From Acetobacter musti (GTDB lineage: Bacteria; Pseudomonadota; Alphaproteobacteria; Acetobacterales; Acetobacteraceae), in assembly GCF_011516835.1 (NCBI RefSeq), contig NZ_WOTB01000007.1, positions 101,770-165,769 on the forward strand: 64,000 bases of DNA. The letters run 5' to 3'. The position numbers and the translations under genes are program-made. This document shows positions 1 to 9,463 of the stretch, one piece after another; within the stretch, counting starts at the first letter, position 1; each line of letters begins with the position of its first letter. The notes under the pieces are model-generated. The model was not told the DNA's origin, did not search any database, and worked only from the letters and a program-made list of their open reading frames with translations.

Positions 1-1621
1 TCGCGCATCCGGAGAGATTGGTATCCGGAGAACCGTAACCATAATAATTACCGTCTTCGCCCATATACGTAGAGCGCCGTGCATCTTCGACACCCGCATA
101 AGTATAGAGCAGAAGATTACTGGTCGGATGACCAATCAGGCCGACCGAGCCATTGATCTGTCTGAGGGGAGCAGGCGCTCCGGTGCCGGTAAAGGTCATA
201 TCGGGAAGCTGGCCGGGACCGTACCGGCCGATGCCCTGTCCCGCGAGAACATCTCCGACGAACTGAATTTTGTCGGAGAGAAGAGGCACTGCCATGGAAC
301 CGCCGACACCGCCGCCAAAGGCGACGTGAGGTCGGACCTGGCCGCTGTATCCGCTGCCTGCGACCGTCACCGTGCGGAACCAGCGGGCGAGACCATACAC
401 TTCGTAATGTCCGGCGGATGTGTCTACCGCGCCTTTCAGGACGATGTCGGGGGCGACGTCGAGGCTGTAGTGAGCTTCCGGATCAAGCATTCCGGAACCG
501 GTGCTGTTATAAATGACATGAGGACCTGTGCTTTCCCCGGCTGCGGCCGGAAGGACACCTCCGGACGTGAGACTGGAATCGTCAAAGCCGATTGTTGCCT
601 GAGGCGCTTCGACGGAAAGACCCAGCCACCACTTGCGATTGAAGTCCTTGATGAAGCGGACCTGCGGCACCCGGGTGAACGTGACGCCCGGGATGAGGTT
701 GCTGTCGACCACAGGAGGGAGCTGCTCATGACGCCGCAAAAGGGTTTTGGTGTATCCGGTAGCCAGGCTCCAGGCCTGTCCTGCCAGGAAGTGCAGACCA
801 AGACTGTCGTCGTCAGCGGCGAGATAGGCCTGCCTCATGCGGGGGACGTAACTGTTGGTCTGAACACCGTTCGAATTGCTGCCGGAACCGCCAAAATCGC
901 CTTCGACATAGGCTTCGACGGTAACGTCCCGGGATGGTTTGCCTTCGACCAGCATACTGAAGCGGCTCAGCTGCGCTGAAGGCCGGTATTCCGAGACATG
1001 GGCGTTCGGATTGCCGGAATAGGGAAAGGAGCCCCAGGGCGTCGCGGGGCCTGCGGTCAGGTTTTTGTCACGGAAGATATTTGACATATCGACAAAGCCG
1101 CCGAGTTTCACGGAGACAGAGCCGATACGAAAGACAGCCGGTGCGGTATCGACGCCTGTCTGTGTCAGGAAGGCTGGACTGGAAGAGGACAGGTTGATTT
1201 CCGGCACGGCGACCGGTTCGCCGGCGACGGTCAGGGGCTGGCCTGCCACCGTGACAGGCACAGGGTTCATATCGACCGAATATGGTGGAACGGCACGGCC
1301 ATCGATCCGCATTGGTCCGGTAAAATCCGGAGCGCCATGTTGCGCGAGGACGGGTGTTTCGGAAATGAAGCGGGGCCGGGCACGGGGAAGATTGTCGGTG
1401 CGGGTGGTGGCAGCATGTCGCCCGGCGGGTTTTTGCTGTTGCTGAAGTTGTTTCACCTGGCTCTGAAGTTGCAGGACCATGCGCCGGAGCTCGGCGATTT
1501 CAGCGCCGCTGTTATCCGCATAAGAGCGATCAGGAATAAGGATGAATAAGGTAGCCGTACACAGAATGCTGAATGAGAAAAAACCGGAGGTTTTCTTCCG
1601 GCGAAAGCGAGACTGGTTCAC
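1..1621 (-). CDS. DcaP-like outer-membrane porin (3' end outside window)
   Basis: The frame is open on the minus strand from a GTG at 1621 to the window edge, so at least 540 residues are seen and the C-terminus is missing. The start has a hydrophobic signal segment ending near SYA-D, so export is expected. Next comes a short Gln-rich coiled coil (LRRMVLQLQSQVKQLQQQQK). The rest is a beta-rich stretch with alternating aromatic residues (SVKLGGFVDMSN, VEAYVEGDFGG, WWLGLSVEAPQ). A short periplasmic coiled coil before a barrel is the layout of DcaP-type trimeric porins, which take up small organic anions. No ATG lies in frame before the coiled coil, so GTG is the only start that keeps the signal peptide; its ribosome site (gagag directly upstream) is poor. 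The family call rests on layout, and the substrate is unknown. Confidence 0.6.
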   Translation of the reverse strand, partial: MNQSRFRRKKTSGFFSFSILCTATLFILIPDRSYADNSGAEIAELRRMVLQLQSQVKQLQQQQKPAGRHAATTRTDNLPRARPRFISETPVLAQHGAPDFTGPMRIDGRAVPPYSVDMNPVPVTVAGQPLTVAGEPVAVPEINLSSSSPAFLTQTGVDTAPAVFRIGSVSVKLGGFVDMSNIFRDKNLTAGPATPWGSFPYSGNPNAHVSEYRPSAQLSRFSMLVEGKPSRDVTVEAYVEGDFGGSGSNSNGVQTNSYVPRMRQAYLAADDDSLGLHFLAGQAWSLATGYTKTLLRRHEQLPPVVDSNLIPGVTFTRVPQVRFIKDFNRKWWLGLSVEAPQATIGFDDSSLTSGGVLPAAAGESTGPHVIYNSTGSGMLDPEAHYSLDVAPDIVLKGAVDTSAGHYEVYGLARWFRTVTVAGSGYSGQVRPHVAFGGGVGGSMAVPLLSDKIQFVGDVLAGQGIGRYGPGQLPDMTFTGTGAPAPLRQINGSVGLIGHPTSNLLLYTYAGVEDARRSTYMGEDGNYYGYGSPDTNLSGCA

Positions 1622-2074
1622 CTCTCACTGATCCCTGACAGGTGACTGTTCCGAACTATTCCGATGTCAGTCACAGACAGTCAGGTCGCTTAACGGAAAA
1701 CCCGCTCGCGCAGACGTGTAAATATCGGGCATCAGATGGACGGATTGCGGGATGACCCGGGATTATGAAGGGGAAACAGAGGTAATTTTTCCCGTGTGAC
1801 GGGTTTTCTGAACGGCTGCTGCCGGTGCTGACCCTTCCCGGTGAGCCGGCAGCGACGACCTCAGCAGGTGGCCTGCCGGGCGGTTTTTCAGCCTGCAGCG
1901 TGTTGCTTCTGAGGTTGTGTAAAATGAATGACCAGTTCCGCTGGCTGTCCGGGAGAAACAGGTATCAGGCGGCTCTGTAAACACGCCCGGATTTGCGGGT
2001 CTGAGACATGTCAGTCCCATGTGGGCGTAACAACCAGTGGGAAGTCGGGGATGAGTATCGCAGGCAGATTTGTG
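1622..2074. other. Intergenic region between porin start and debranching gene end
   Basis: About 450 bases with no convincing gene. It should hold the porin promoter (minus strand, near 1622-1760) and the end of the debranching transcript. An 85-codon open frame on the minus strand has no recognisable protein features. Confidence 0.5.
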
Positions 2075-4324
2075 TCAGTTGATGATCTGCATACGGATTG
2101 AGCTGGAACGCTCGACGACATTAATAGCGACTTCTTCTCCGGCACGGACAACCCGGACAGTAAGGGATTCTCCTCCGACCGCGAGATTGAAGAGGGTCAG
2201 AGACTCTATGGACTCCGGCAGGCCGGGACGGGTGAATTCGACGGAGACGGTGCCCGGATCATAGCGCAGACCAAGCACTGCCTGAAGCAGGGCTGGCAGA
2301 GTTGCCGCGGCCCAGGCCTGCGGGGAACATGCAACGGGATAACGCACGGGGCCTTCGGAACGGGAACGTGTGAAGCCACAGAACAATTCGGGCAGTCTTC
2401 TCAGATCTGTATAGAGAGCGGCGTCAAACAGAGCCTGGAAAACACGGGTCGCTTCCTGACGGTATCCATGGCGCGCGAAGCCCATCGCGATCAGGGCATT
2501 ATCGTGCGGCCAGACAGATCCGTTGTGATACGCCATCGGATTGTAGCGCGCTTCGCCTTCCGGAATGGTCCGGATTCCCCAGCCTGAGAAAGAACTGCGG
2601 TGCATCAGGCAATTTACAACCTTTGCGGCCCGCGCGGCGGGAACGATATCAGTAAGCAGGACATGGCCGGCATTGGACGAACGGACGGCGCATTGCCGCT
2701 TTTTTCCATCCAGTGCGATGACGTAGGTTCCGATATCATCGTTCCAGAACGAAAGATTAAAGGCGACGCGTAATGCTTCGGCTTTTTCATCCTGGTGAGC
2801 GGCGTAAGCTGTCTGGCCCAGGCGGCGTCCTATTGCCGCCGCTGCACGGCGGGCTGCATAAACATATGCCTGAACTTCACAGAGGGCTATTGGTCCCTCG
2901 GCCAGCGCTCCGTCCGCATGAAAGATGCTGTCGTAACTGTCCTTCCATCCCTGGTTGACGAGACCGTCCTTATTGCGACGCCCGTATTCTACGAAACCGT
3001 CGCCATCCCGGTCGCCGAAACGTTCAATCCAGTCGATCGCGCGGGTGACATGGGGCCAGAGTTCGCTGAGCGTTCCGACGTCGCCGGTGCGCTCCAGGTA
3101 GTCTCCGGCGAGCATGACAAAGAGCGGAGTGGCATCGACGGAGCCGTAGTACCGGCGGAATGGGACCTCTCCCAGTTCGGCCATTTCTCCAAGCCGGACT
3201 TCATGCAGAATTTTACCAGGTTCCGCATCTGCCTGGGGATCTTCCTTTTCCGCCTGATTGATTGCCAGATATTTCAGAACGCCCTTTGCAATAAGAGGAT
3301 CTATCCACAGTGTCTGCATCGCCGTAATCAGGCCGTCGCGACCAAAGACCGTGCTGTACCAGGGCACACCGGCGTAAGGGTAGGGGCCGGTTCTCTTTTC
3401 GGTCAGCAGCATATAAATGTCACAGATACAGCGACGGATAGCCTCGTTAAAAATTTCATTCGACGTCGCAATCGCTGTGGCACGTGATGAAGCGAGCCTC
3501 AGACTGCGGCGGGCCGCGACAGCTCCCTGCAGGAAAGCGCGATTGGGTGGCAGCGTACTGCAGCTGGCCGGATCGCACTGCACCTCGATGTGAATGAGAA
3601 TCTTTTCTCCGGGGGCAATGGAGAAATCGTAAGTCGCATGATCCGATGAGAGTGTTTTCGGTCTGGGGGAAAACAGAATTCGCGTTGTCCGGACACGATC
3701 ATCCAGCCCGCGATAAGACAGGCTGACATCGGATTCACCTATAGAGGGTTCCAGGTTTTCTCCACGTTTCTTTCGCTTCATTCCGCGGGCTTCAAACAGA
3801 TCCGCGAAATCAGCAAAGAAATGCATGTCACAGGAAATATCGTGCCGGAGAACATCGAAATTACGGATTTCGATCCGCTCGAAACATTTGCCTTCCCATA
3901 GAAACCTGGAACGCAGCACGTGCAGAAGATCATGAGAAAGGTGGGTACCGTCGCTGAGGGTCAGTGTCTCATTGGTCAGATTGACCGACAGCATCACATT
4001 GTTTTCGCGCACGACGGAAGAAAGCAATACAGGGCGCTGTCCTCCGATCCGGAAAGTAAGACCTGAGAGGTACCGCGTATCGTGGTAATATAAACCATCC
4101 GCGATATCCTGACCCCATAGGATATCGCCTGTCTGATCAAAGACGCCAAACAGGTCACCCTGCTTGAGGGCATGGATACGACGGCTGGAAAGCAGTGAGC
4201 TGCCGGCAGGCGAGAACTCATCAAGTTGTGATGGTTCGGGAAAAGAGGATGTAACGGTGGCAGCCGGCGTGACAGAAGAGGGGCCTTCACCAGCCGGAGG
4301 GCTGGTGTCCTGAAATTCCACCAT
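2075..4324 (-). CDS. Glycogen-debranching-type amylo-alpha-1,6-glucosidase
   Basis: A 749-residue protein with a glycogen-debranching N-terminal domain (about residues 45-250; GDILWGQDIADGLYYHDTRY) followed by an (alpha/alpha)6 glucoamylase-like catalytic domain. Family landmarks are the YSTVFGRDGLITAMQTLW block, GSVDATPLFVMLAGDYLERTGD (only part shared with GH15), GWKDSYDSIF, and NGSVWPHDNALIAMGFARHGY near the C-terminus. It has no signal peptide, so it should be cytoplasmic and act on branched glucans or related oligosaccharides. Length is normal for the family. It is transcribed alone, divergently from sldB. Substrate specificity cannot be read from sequence; some members act on trehalose-like or other glucans. 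Confidence 0.85.
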   Translation of the reverse strand: MVEFQDTSPPAGEGPSSVTPAATVTSSFPEPSQLDEFSPAGSSLLSSRRIHALKQGDLFGVFDQTGDILWGQDIADGLYYHDTRYLSGLTFRIGGQRPVLLSSVVRENNVMLSVNLTNETLTLSDGTHLSHDLLHVLRSRFLWEGKCFERIEIRNFDVLRHDISCDMHFFADFADLFEARGMKRKKRGENLEPSIGESDVSLSYRGLDDRVRTTRILFSPRPKTLSSDHATYDFSIAPGEKILIHIEVQCDPASCSTLPPNRAFLQGAVAARRSLRLASSRATAIATSNEIFNEAIRRCICDIYMLLTEKRTGPYPYAGVPWYSTVFGRDGLITAMQTLWIDPLIAKGVLKYLAINQAEKEDPQADAEPGKILHEVRLGEMAELGEVPFRRYYGSVDATPLFVMLAGDYLERTGDVGTLSELWPHVTRAIDWIERFGDRDGDGFVEYGRRNKDGLVNQGWKDSYDSIFHADGALAEGPIALCEVQAYVYAARRAAAAIGRRLGQTAYAAHQDEKAEALRVAFNLSFWNDDIGTYVIALDGKKRQCAVRSSNAGHVLLTDIVPAARAAKVVNCLMHRSSFSGWGIRTIPEGEARYNPMAYHNGSVWPHDNALIAMGFARHGYRQEATRVFQALFDAALYTDLRRLPELFCGFTRSRSEGPVRYPVACSPQAWAAATLPALLQAVLGLRYDPGTVSVEFTRPGLPESIESLTLFNLAVGGESLTVRVVRAGEEVAINVVERSSSIRMQIIN

Positions 4325-4570
4325 AGGACCATGCCTTCTTCTGGTATTTCGCCTTCGATACTGCGCCGCGCTCAGGCACAGTGCTCAACCGGCGCCGTTG
4401 CTGCGCCAGTGCGTAATCTGGTGAGCCTCATCGCCACCATATCATCATTCCCGAAAAACTGAACGTCTGATGCAGATTATCGTCATCACCGATCACGAAA
4501 AAATTTCAATGGTTTTCAAAGCTAACAGGCTGTTCATGCGTTCTGAGCGAGACTTTGCCGGAGATATCTG

Positions 4571-4957
4571 ATGACAGGCCTGCATAAACCTCGCAGCGGA
4601 ACAGAATGGGCCACAGTTTGTGTGGCAGTTCTGCTTGTTCTTCTCGGACTGCCGCTTCTGATCATGGGCGCTCAGCTCGCGATGATCGGTGGCTCTTTTT
4701 ATTATGTTCTCTTTGGCGCTGCGCTCATAGCGGCGGGCGCCCTGATGCTCTCCGGCTCCGTAAACGGTGCCCTGCTTTACCTGGCCGCCTGGGCACTGAC
4801 GTGGCCCTGGGCGTTCTGGGAGGTGGGGCTCGATGGCTGGGGACTTCTGCCCCGTCTTTTCGGCCCGACGCTCGTTGCCGTAGCCGTCGCGCTGACCATT
4901 CCGGTTCTGCGCCGCATCGGAACCTCTGCGACATCCGCGACCGGGAGCGTTGTGTAA
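4571..4957 (+). CDS. sldB: Membrane subunit of PQQ polyol dehydrogenase (SldB type)
   Basis: A 128-residue, almost wholly hydrophobic protein with four predicted membrane segments (about residues 14-34, 41-62, 66-82 and 96-113). It matches the separate small subunit of Gluconobacter-type glycerol/sorbitol dehydrogenase, which corresponds to the N-terminal anchor fused into membrane glucose dehydrogenase. It is needed for folding or activation of SldA and probably for electron transfer to ubiquinone. A ribosome site (ggag) lies 8 bases before the ATG. The stop and the next start overlap as TAATG, so the two subunits are translationally coupled. The myo-inositol dehydrogenase small subunit is a close alternative. 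Confidence 0.75.
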   Translation: MTGLHKPRSGTEWATVCVAVLLVLLGLPLLIMGAQLAMIGGSFYYVLFGAALIAAGALMLSGSVNGALLYLAAWALTWPWAFWEVGLDGWGLLPRLFGPTLVAVAVALTIPVLRRIGTSATSATGSVV

Positions 4958-7161
4958 TGCAAAGAACGTCACTGATGACGGCTACAGCCGTTTTTGGACT
5001 CACTTTCGCCGCTGTCCTGCCGGTTCCGTTTAACGCTTCCTTTGCCCAGACGCCGCCAAAGGAAAGCGCACCGGGGCCGGGCAACGCGACGACCGGACAT
5101 GACGCAGAGAAAAGTTCCGACAAGTTCGCGGCTCCGTCGCCTTATGCGCCTCAGGCTCCTGGTGTGAATGCCGCAAATATTCCGGACGGACCGCCAGCGG
5201 AGGCCAGTGAGGCCACGCCACCTGTGGACCAGATCAGCGCCAGTCCGGCGCATGACGACTGGCCGGCTTATGGCCGGGATACGAATGCGACACGTTATTC
5301 ACCGCTGGATCAGATAACGCCGGAAAACGTCGGGCATCTGACACGCGCATTTGTCTATCATACAGGCAGCAAACCGGCAGCCGGGCAGATCAATAAGTGG
5401 GCAGCGGAGACAACGCCGATCAAAGTAGGGGACGGTCTTTATACCTGTTCAGCAGTGGACGACATCATCAAGCTCGATCCCGGTACGGGTAAGGAAATCT
5501 GGCGGCATAATTCAGGTGTGAAATACGAGAGCATTCCTTATACGGCGGCCTGCAAAGGTGTCGTCTATTATACGGCATCGACCGTTCCTGAAGGACAGCC
5601 ATGTCATAACCGGATTCTTGTCGGGACACTGGACATGCGGCTGATCGAGGTCGACGCGGCGGATGGCAAGCTCTGTGAGGGTTTTGGCTATCACGGGCAG
5701 GTCAATCTGATGAAAGGCATGGGAGAATCTGTTCCCGGCTTCGTGTCCATTACAGCGCCCCCTCCGGTTGTGAATGGTGCTGTGGTCGTTAATCATGAGG
5801 TTCTGGACGGGCAGCGCCGCTGGGCGCCGTCCGGGGTCATTCGCGGTTATGATGCCGAAACCGGTCGCTTTTTATGGGCTTGGGATGTCAATCGTCCTGA
5901 TCAGCATGGCGAGCCGCAGCCGGGTCAGCATTACAGCCGTGGCACGCCCAATTCATGGGCAACCATGACGGGCGATAATGAACTCGGCCTTGTCTATGTT
6001 CCCACCGGAAACTCGGCGGCGGACTATTACAGTGCGCTTCGTTCTCCTGAAGAGAATAAAGTTTCGTCTGCGGTCGTGGCCATCGACGTAAAGACCGGCT
6101 CTCCGCGCTGGGTATTCCAGACCGTCCATAAAGATGTCTGGGATTACGATATTGGCTCGCAGCCGACACTTATGGATTTTCCCGGCAAAGACGGTCCGGT
6201 TCCCGCGCTGATCATGCCCACGAAACGTGGCCAGACATTTGTTCTGGATCGCAGGGATGGCAAGCCAGTTTTGCCGGTTGAAGAACGGGCTGCTCCGACC
6301 CGGACGGATGTTCCGGATGATCCTCGTGCGCCCACGCAGCCATGGTCCACGGGAATGCCGCGCCTTGGCGTGCCGGATCTGAAGGAGACGGACATGTGGG
6401 GCATGTCTCCCATTGATCAGCTTTATTGCCGGCTCAAATATCGCCGGGCAAAATATCTCGGGGAGTTCACGGCTCCGGAGATCAGCAGACCCTGGCTGGA
6501 ATATCCTGGTTATAACGGCGGAAGCGACTGGGGAAGCATGGCTTACGACGCGAAGGCCGGCGTGCTGATCGCGAACTGGAATATCACGCCGATGTATGAC
6601 CAGCTCGTCAGCCGGAAGAAAGCGGACGAACTCGGGTTAATGCCTGTGGACGATCCGAATTTCAGTCCGTCCGCGGGAGGAGCCGAGGGGGCCGGCGCAA
6701 TGGCCGATACGCCGTACGGCATCGTTGTGTCGCCTTTCTGGAATGAATTCACACACATGATGTGTAACAAACCACCTTATGGAATGATCACGGCAATCGA
6801 CATGCACACGCAGAAGGTGCTGTGGCAGCATCCGCTGGGCAGTGCGCGTGCCAACGGACCGTGGGGGCTGCCAACTCATCTGCCGCTCACCATAGGCACA
6901 CCGAATAACGGAGGTCCGATCATCACTGCTGGGGGGCTGATCTTTGTTGCGGCAACGACAGATAATCTGATTCACGCTTTTGACGCGAAAACAGGGAAAG
7001 AATTATGGAATGATGTACTGCCTGGAGGAGGGCAGGCCACGCCCATGACGTATGAATATAACGGCAGGCAATATGTTGCCATCATGGCGGGCGGCCATCA
7101 TTTCATGATGACGCCGGTAAGTGACGAACTTGTGGTTTACGCGCTGCCTGAACGGAAATAA
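4957..7161 (+). CDS. sldA: PQQ-dependent polyol dehydrogenase catalytic subunit (SldA type)
   Basis: A 734-residue periplasmic quinoprotein. It has a signal peptide ending near SFAQ, a Pro/Ala-rich linker to about residue 95, then an eight-bladed PQQ propeller. Trp-docking repeats are visible (GKEIWRHNSG, GRFLWAWDVN, KVLWQHPLG, GKELWNDVLPGGGQATP), as is the family block TVHKDVWDYDIGSQP. It oxidises polyols such as sorbitol, glycerol, arabitol or mannitol to ketoses and passes electrons to the ubiquinone pool. I chose ATG 4957 because it overlaps the sldB stop and keeps the signal peptide. A longer reading from 4606 would run through sldB in another frame and is wrong. Inositol or quinate dehydrogenases are related, so the exact substrate is inferred. 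Confidence 0.8.
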   Translation: MQRTSLMTATAVFGLTFAAVLPVPFNASFAQTPPKESAPGPGNATTGHDAEKSSDKFAAPSPYAPQAPGVNAANIPDGPPAEASEATPPVDQISASPAHDDWPAYGRDTNATRYSPLDQITPENVGHLTRAFVYHTGSKPAAGQINKWAAETTPIKVGDGLYTCSAVDDIIKLDPGTGKEIWRHNSGVKYESIPYTAACKGVVYYTASTVPEGQPCHNRILVGTLDMRLIEVDAADGKLCEGFGYHGQVNLMKGMGESVPGFVSITAPPPVVNGAVVVNHEVLDGQRRWAPSGVIRGYDAETGRFLWAWDVNRPDQHGEPQPGQHYSRGTPNSWATMTGDNELGLVYVPTGNSAADYYSALRSPEENKVSSAVVAIDVKTGSPRWVFQTVHKDVWDYDIGSQPTLMDFPGKDGPVPALIMPTKRGQTFVLDRRDGKPVLPVEERAAPTRTDVPDDPRAPTQPWSTGMPRLGVPDLKETDMWGMSPIDQLYCRLKYRRAKYLGEFTAPEISRPWLEYPGYNGGSDWGSMAYDAKAGVLIANWNITPMYDQLVSRKKADELGLMPVDDPNFSPSAGGAEGAGAMADTPYGIVVSPFWNEFTHMMCNKPPYGMITAIDMHTQKVLWQHPLGSARANGPWGLPTHLPLTIGTPNNGGPIITAGGLIFVAATTDNLIHAFDAKTGKELWNDVLPGGGQATPMTYEYNGRQYVAIMAGGHHFMMTPVSDELVVYALPERK

Positions 7162-7195
7162 TTCAGCGCTGTCCATGGAGGCTGACGTATTTCCG

Positions 7196-7224
7196 GCCCC
7201 TTCAGTCTTCCGGGCTGAAGGGGC
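7196..7224 (+). terminator. Hairpin terminator after sldA
   Basis: A perfect 10-base stem (gccccttcag / ctgaaggggc) around a 9-base loop lies 35 bases after the sldA stop. The following bases are not T-rich (tgttatg), so termination may be weak. It also marks the last chromosomal sequence before the phage cluster. Confidence 0.6.
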
Positions 7225-7304
7225 TGTTATGTCGTGTAAGGTCTGTTCAATGCGTCTTCCGCCCGGATATTTCCTGTTTGAGCCGCGGTGTAAGGAATGG
7301 TGTA

Positions 7305-7874
7305 TCAGGCGCTATCAACAGCAATAAAAACGTCGATACCCTCTGCCTTTGTCGCGGATACAACAGATGATACCTGGGCCTGGTCAGTGCCGGCAACGCA
7401 CTCCACAAACACGGTCCCGGGCGCTGTTCGTGAGCCGTACCGTGTAGCGCTGCCTCCATACGTATCCCGTCCGAAGCACACACTGTCCGGTGCCCGCCAT
7501 GGCTCGAATATCGACGCTCCTTCAGTGACCAGACTCAGCTGATATTCCAGAGCCGCCCGGGTGTTTCGTTTTACCCGAAATTCGCTCTGAATTCTTGCGA
7601 TATAGGAGGCATCGGTCTCGCCTGTGAGTCTCGGCACACCTGTGCCGAAATAATCTGCAGCGGCCATATCGACGAAGTTTCCTGTGCTGGTCAGGAGCCT
7701 CGATTGCTGCTTTGTATAGAATAACAGCTGATAAAACATAGCCCAGGGCCATGCCAGACCGGCAAGCACTCCGTCGAGCACAGGCGTCGCCTGTTCCGAG
7801 ACTGCCGGAAACCATCCCGCAGGTAATACCGCTCTGATTCTTGCGGCTATGTCGTCCAGATCGCCTGTAGCCAT
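7305..7874 (-). CDS. Phage tail protein I-like baseplate protein
   Basis: A 189-residue protein directly after baseplate J, the usual place of gpI in contractile tails. It has an N-terminal alpha-helical region (DDIAARIRAVLPAGWFP) and the block DMAAADYFGTGVPRLTGETDASYIARI, which resembles gpI/DUF2313-like baseplate proteins that connect J to the tail fibres. It is the last gene of the cluster. In most contractile phages a tail-fibre gene would follow, but here chromosomal sequence begins within about 100 bases. Confidence 0.6.
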   Translation of the reverse strand: MATGDLDDIAARIRAVLPAGWFPAVSEQATPVLDGVLAGLAWPWAMFYQLLFYTKQQSRLLTSTGNFVDMAAADYFGTGVPRLTGETDASYIARIQSEFRVKRNTRAALEYQLSLVTEGASIFEPWRAPDSVCFGRDTYGGSATRYGSRTAPGTVFVECVAGTDQAQVSSVVSATKAEGIDVFIAVDSA

Positions 7875-7911
7875 ATTAAAACTCTGCTTCCGAATGACCG
7901 GTTTTCATCTT

Positions 7912-9054
7912 TTACGCCCCGCTGTTCGTAACGGTCACAGACGCTATACGCACGACACTGCCTGTTGTGCCACCGATATCAGCCACGACACCATTCACCG
8001 TAACAACGCCCATGCTCGCTACGAGACTTCCAGCGGCCTGCAGGGCAATACTGGAAACGGTCGTGTACTGGCACACATCTCCTACGGGCAGCGCGTTGAC
8101 GTACGTCGTAATTGCGTTGCTGACCGCTGTCTGCACCGAGGTGAGCTGCACGCCTGCTGCCAGAGTGACCGGGACGATTACAGTGGCCTGAATGACGGAT
8201 GCCCGTAAGGTGGAGGTTTCTACTCCGCAGGCTCGCGTGGCCTCAATTGCCCTCTCGACGGAACTTAAGGTTGTATCGGGCACATCACCTGAGCCGTCAT
8301 CAATTGTCGCGAAAAAATAACCGCCACGATAGAGGCCGTCAGGAGTCTGATTTTCAACGATCTGATAAGTTAAATTTGACGCCACACCGGAAATTGCCGC
8401 TTCAACCGCGGTCAGTGTCGCCGATGACAATGAAGAAAACCACAATACCATTCGGTTTTTGACGGCAGCATCAGTTTCCTCATCCGATCCGTTACTTACA
8501 TCAGACAGATTGGTGCATGTATCAATGCCGGATATCTGTGTGCCGAGAAGATTTATGACGCCAGCAGAAACGTTTCCCGCGGACCCATTTATATTACACT
8601 GCACAGGACATGTAACAGAAGCCACGCCCTGGGGCCTGACATAACCAGAAGCCGTATCTGACCAGTATTCATTTGTTGAATCCTGAGTGACGGTGAATGA
8701 GATGCTTCCATCAGATGTCTTGACCACCGCACCAACAGGCACAACAGCCGATGATGACTCAGGGGAAAGACAAATAAATGTCTCGACTGTTGTCGCAGCT
8801 GTCGCACCGAGGCGGCTTACGCCGTATTGTGCAATCCATGTATCTACATCGGAGCCAAAAGAGGTGGACAGGCGGGTTATGGAAAGAACCTGAACGATCT
8901 GATATTGAATCCAGAGAGCGACAGTCGCATTGGCTTCCATAAGCGCACGGGCAACCGAGCCGGTCGTAAAATCAAGCAGCGCTGAACATGCGCCCTGCGC
9001 GGCTGCCGCGGAGTTTGATACCAGCGTCGAAAAATTCTGCAGTGATAAATTCAT
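7912..9054 (-). CDS. Baseplate assembly protein J
   Basis: A 380-residue baseplate wedge protein of the gpJ family. It shows DFTTGSVARALMEANATVALWIQYQIVQV near the N-terminus, then the Thr/Val-rich central body and C-terminal VPVTLAAGVQLTSVQTAVSN typical of the family. The start is taken at MNLSLQNF (ATG 9052-9054), right after the stop of the W gene, rather than the upstream in-frame ATG at 9093 inside that gene. With W it forms the wedges that contact the sheath. Confidence 0.85.
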   Translation of the reverse strand: MNLSLQNFSTLVSNSAAAAQGACSALLDFTTGSVARALMEANATVALWIQYQIVQVLSITRLSTSFGSDVDTWIAQYGVSRLGATAATTVETFICLSPESSSAVVPVGAVVKTSDGSISFTVTQDSTNEYWSDTASGYVRPQGVASVTCPVQCNINGSAGNVSAGVINLLGTQISGIDTCTNLSDVSNGSDEETDAAVKNRMVLWFSSLSSATLTAVEAAISGVASNLTYQIVENQTPDGLYRGGYFFATIDDGSGDVPDTTLSSVERAIEATRACGVETSTLRASVIQATVIVPVTLAAGVQLTSVQTAVSNAITTYVNALPVGDVCQYTTVSSIALQAAGSLVASMGVVTVNGVVADIGGTTGSVVRIASVTVTNSGA

Positions 9055-9055
9055 T

Positions 9056-9412
9056 TTATATTTCCAGCGCCACGGTGTCTCCGGTCGACGCACTCATATA
9101 AGTTACCGAGATGCTGCGCTTTCCGGTGCCAATATTCTGAACATCGACAACCGGAACGGGGCTCGATGATACTATGGGTTCCAGTGTCATCTGCTGCAGG
9201 ATAATGGCCTGCAGATCTGCTGGCGTATCTGTTCCACCCACCCGTGAAGGCAGGCCGGCGCCATAATCAGGAGTAAAAATATAATCGCCTGCATTCGTTG
9301 TGAGACGCCGCAGAACACGCTGCATTCCGGCATCGTTACCAGTTGCAAGATCCAGTTGTCCGGTGTCGGTAATTACCAGGTCAGACCCACTGATATGAAA
9401 CAAATCCGCCAT
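9056..9412 (-). CDS. Baseplate protein W (gp25/GPW family)
   Basis: A 118-residue protein with the gp25-like fold signature: DLATGNDAGMQRVLRRLTTNAGDYIFTPDYGAGLPSRVGG, followed by a beta-rich end that finishes with SVTYMSASTGDTVALEI. This subunit is a conserved baseplate wedge component of contractile injection machines and is thought to start sheath polymerisation. It precedes J, as in P2- and Mu-like tails. Confidence 0.85.
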   Translation of the reverse strand: MADLFHISGSDLVITDTGQLDLATGNDAGMQRVLRRLTTNAGDYIFTPDYGAGLPSRVGGTDTPADLQAIILQQMTLEPIVSSSPVPVVDVQNIGTGKRSISVTYMSASTGDTVALEI

Positions 9413-9463
9413 AATAAATAATTTTAGTTCCAGTATAAATTATATAAAAATAAGCGCTCTGGT

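Noticed and set aside
128..979. 283-codon plus-strand frame inside the porin gene
   Set aside because: The minus strand holds a continuous frame from 1621 to the edge with a signal peptide and porin features.
4606..4956. Longer start for the PQQ dehydrogenase at 4606
   Set aside because: It would read through sldB in another frame with Arg/Ser-rich junk; ATG 4957 gives a proper signal peptide and TAATG coupling.
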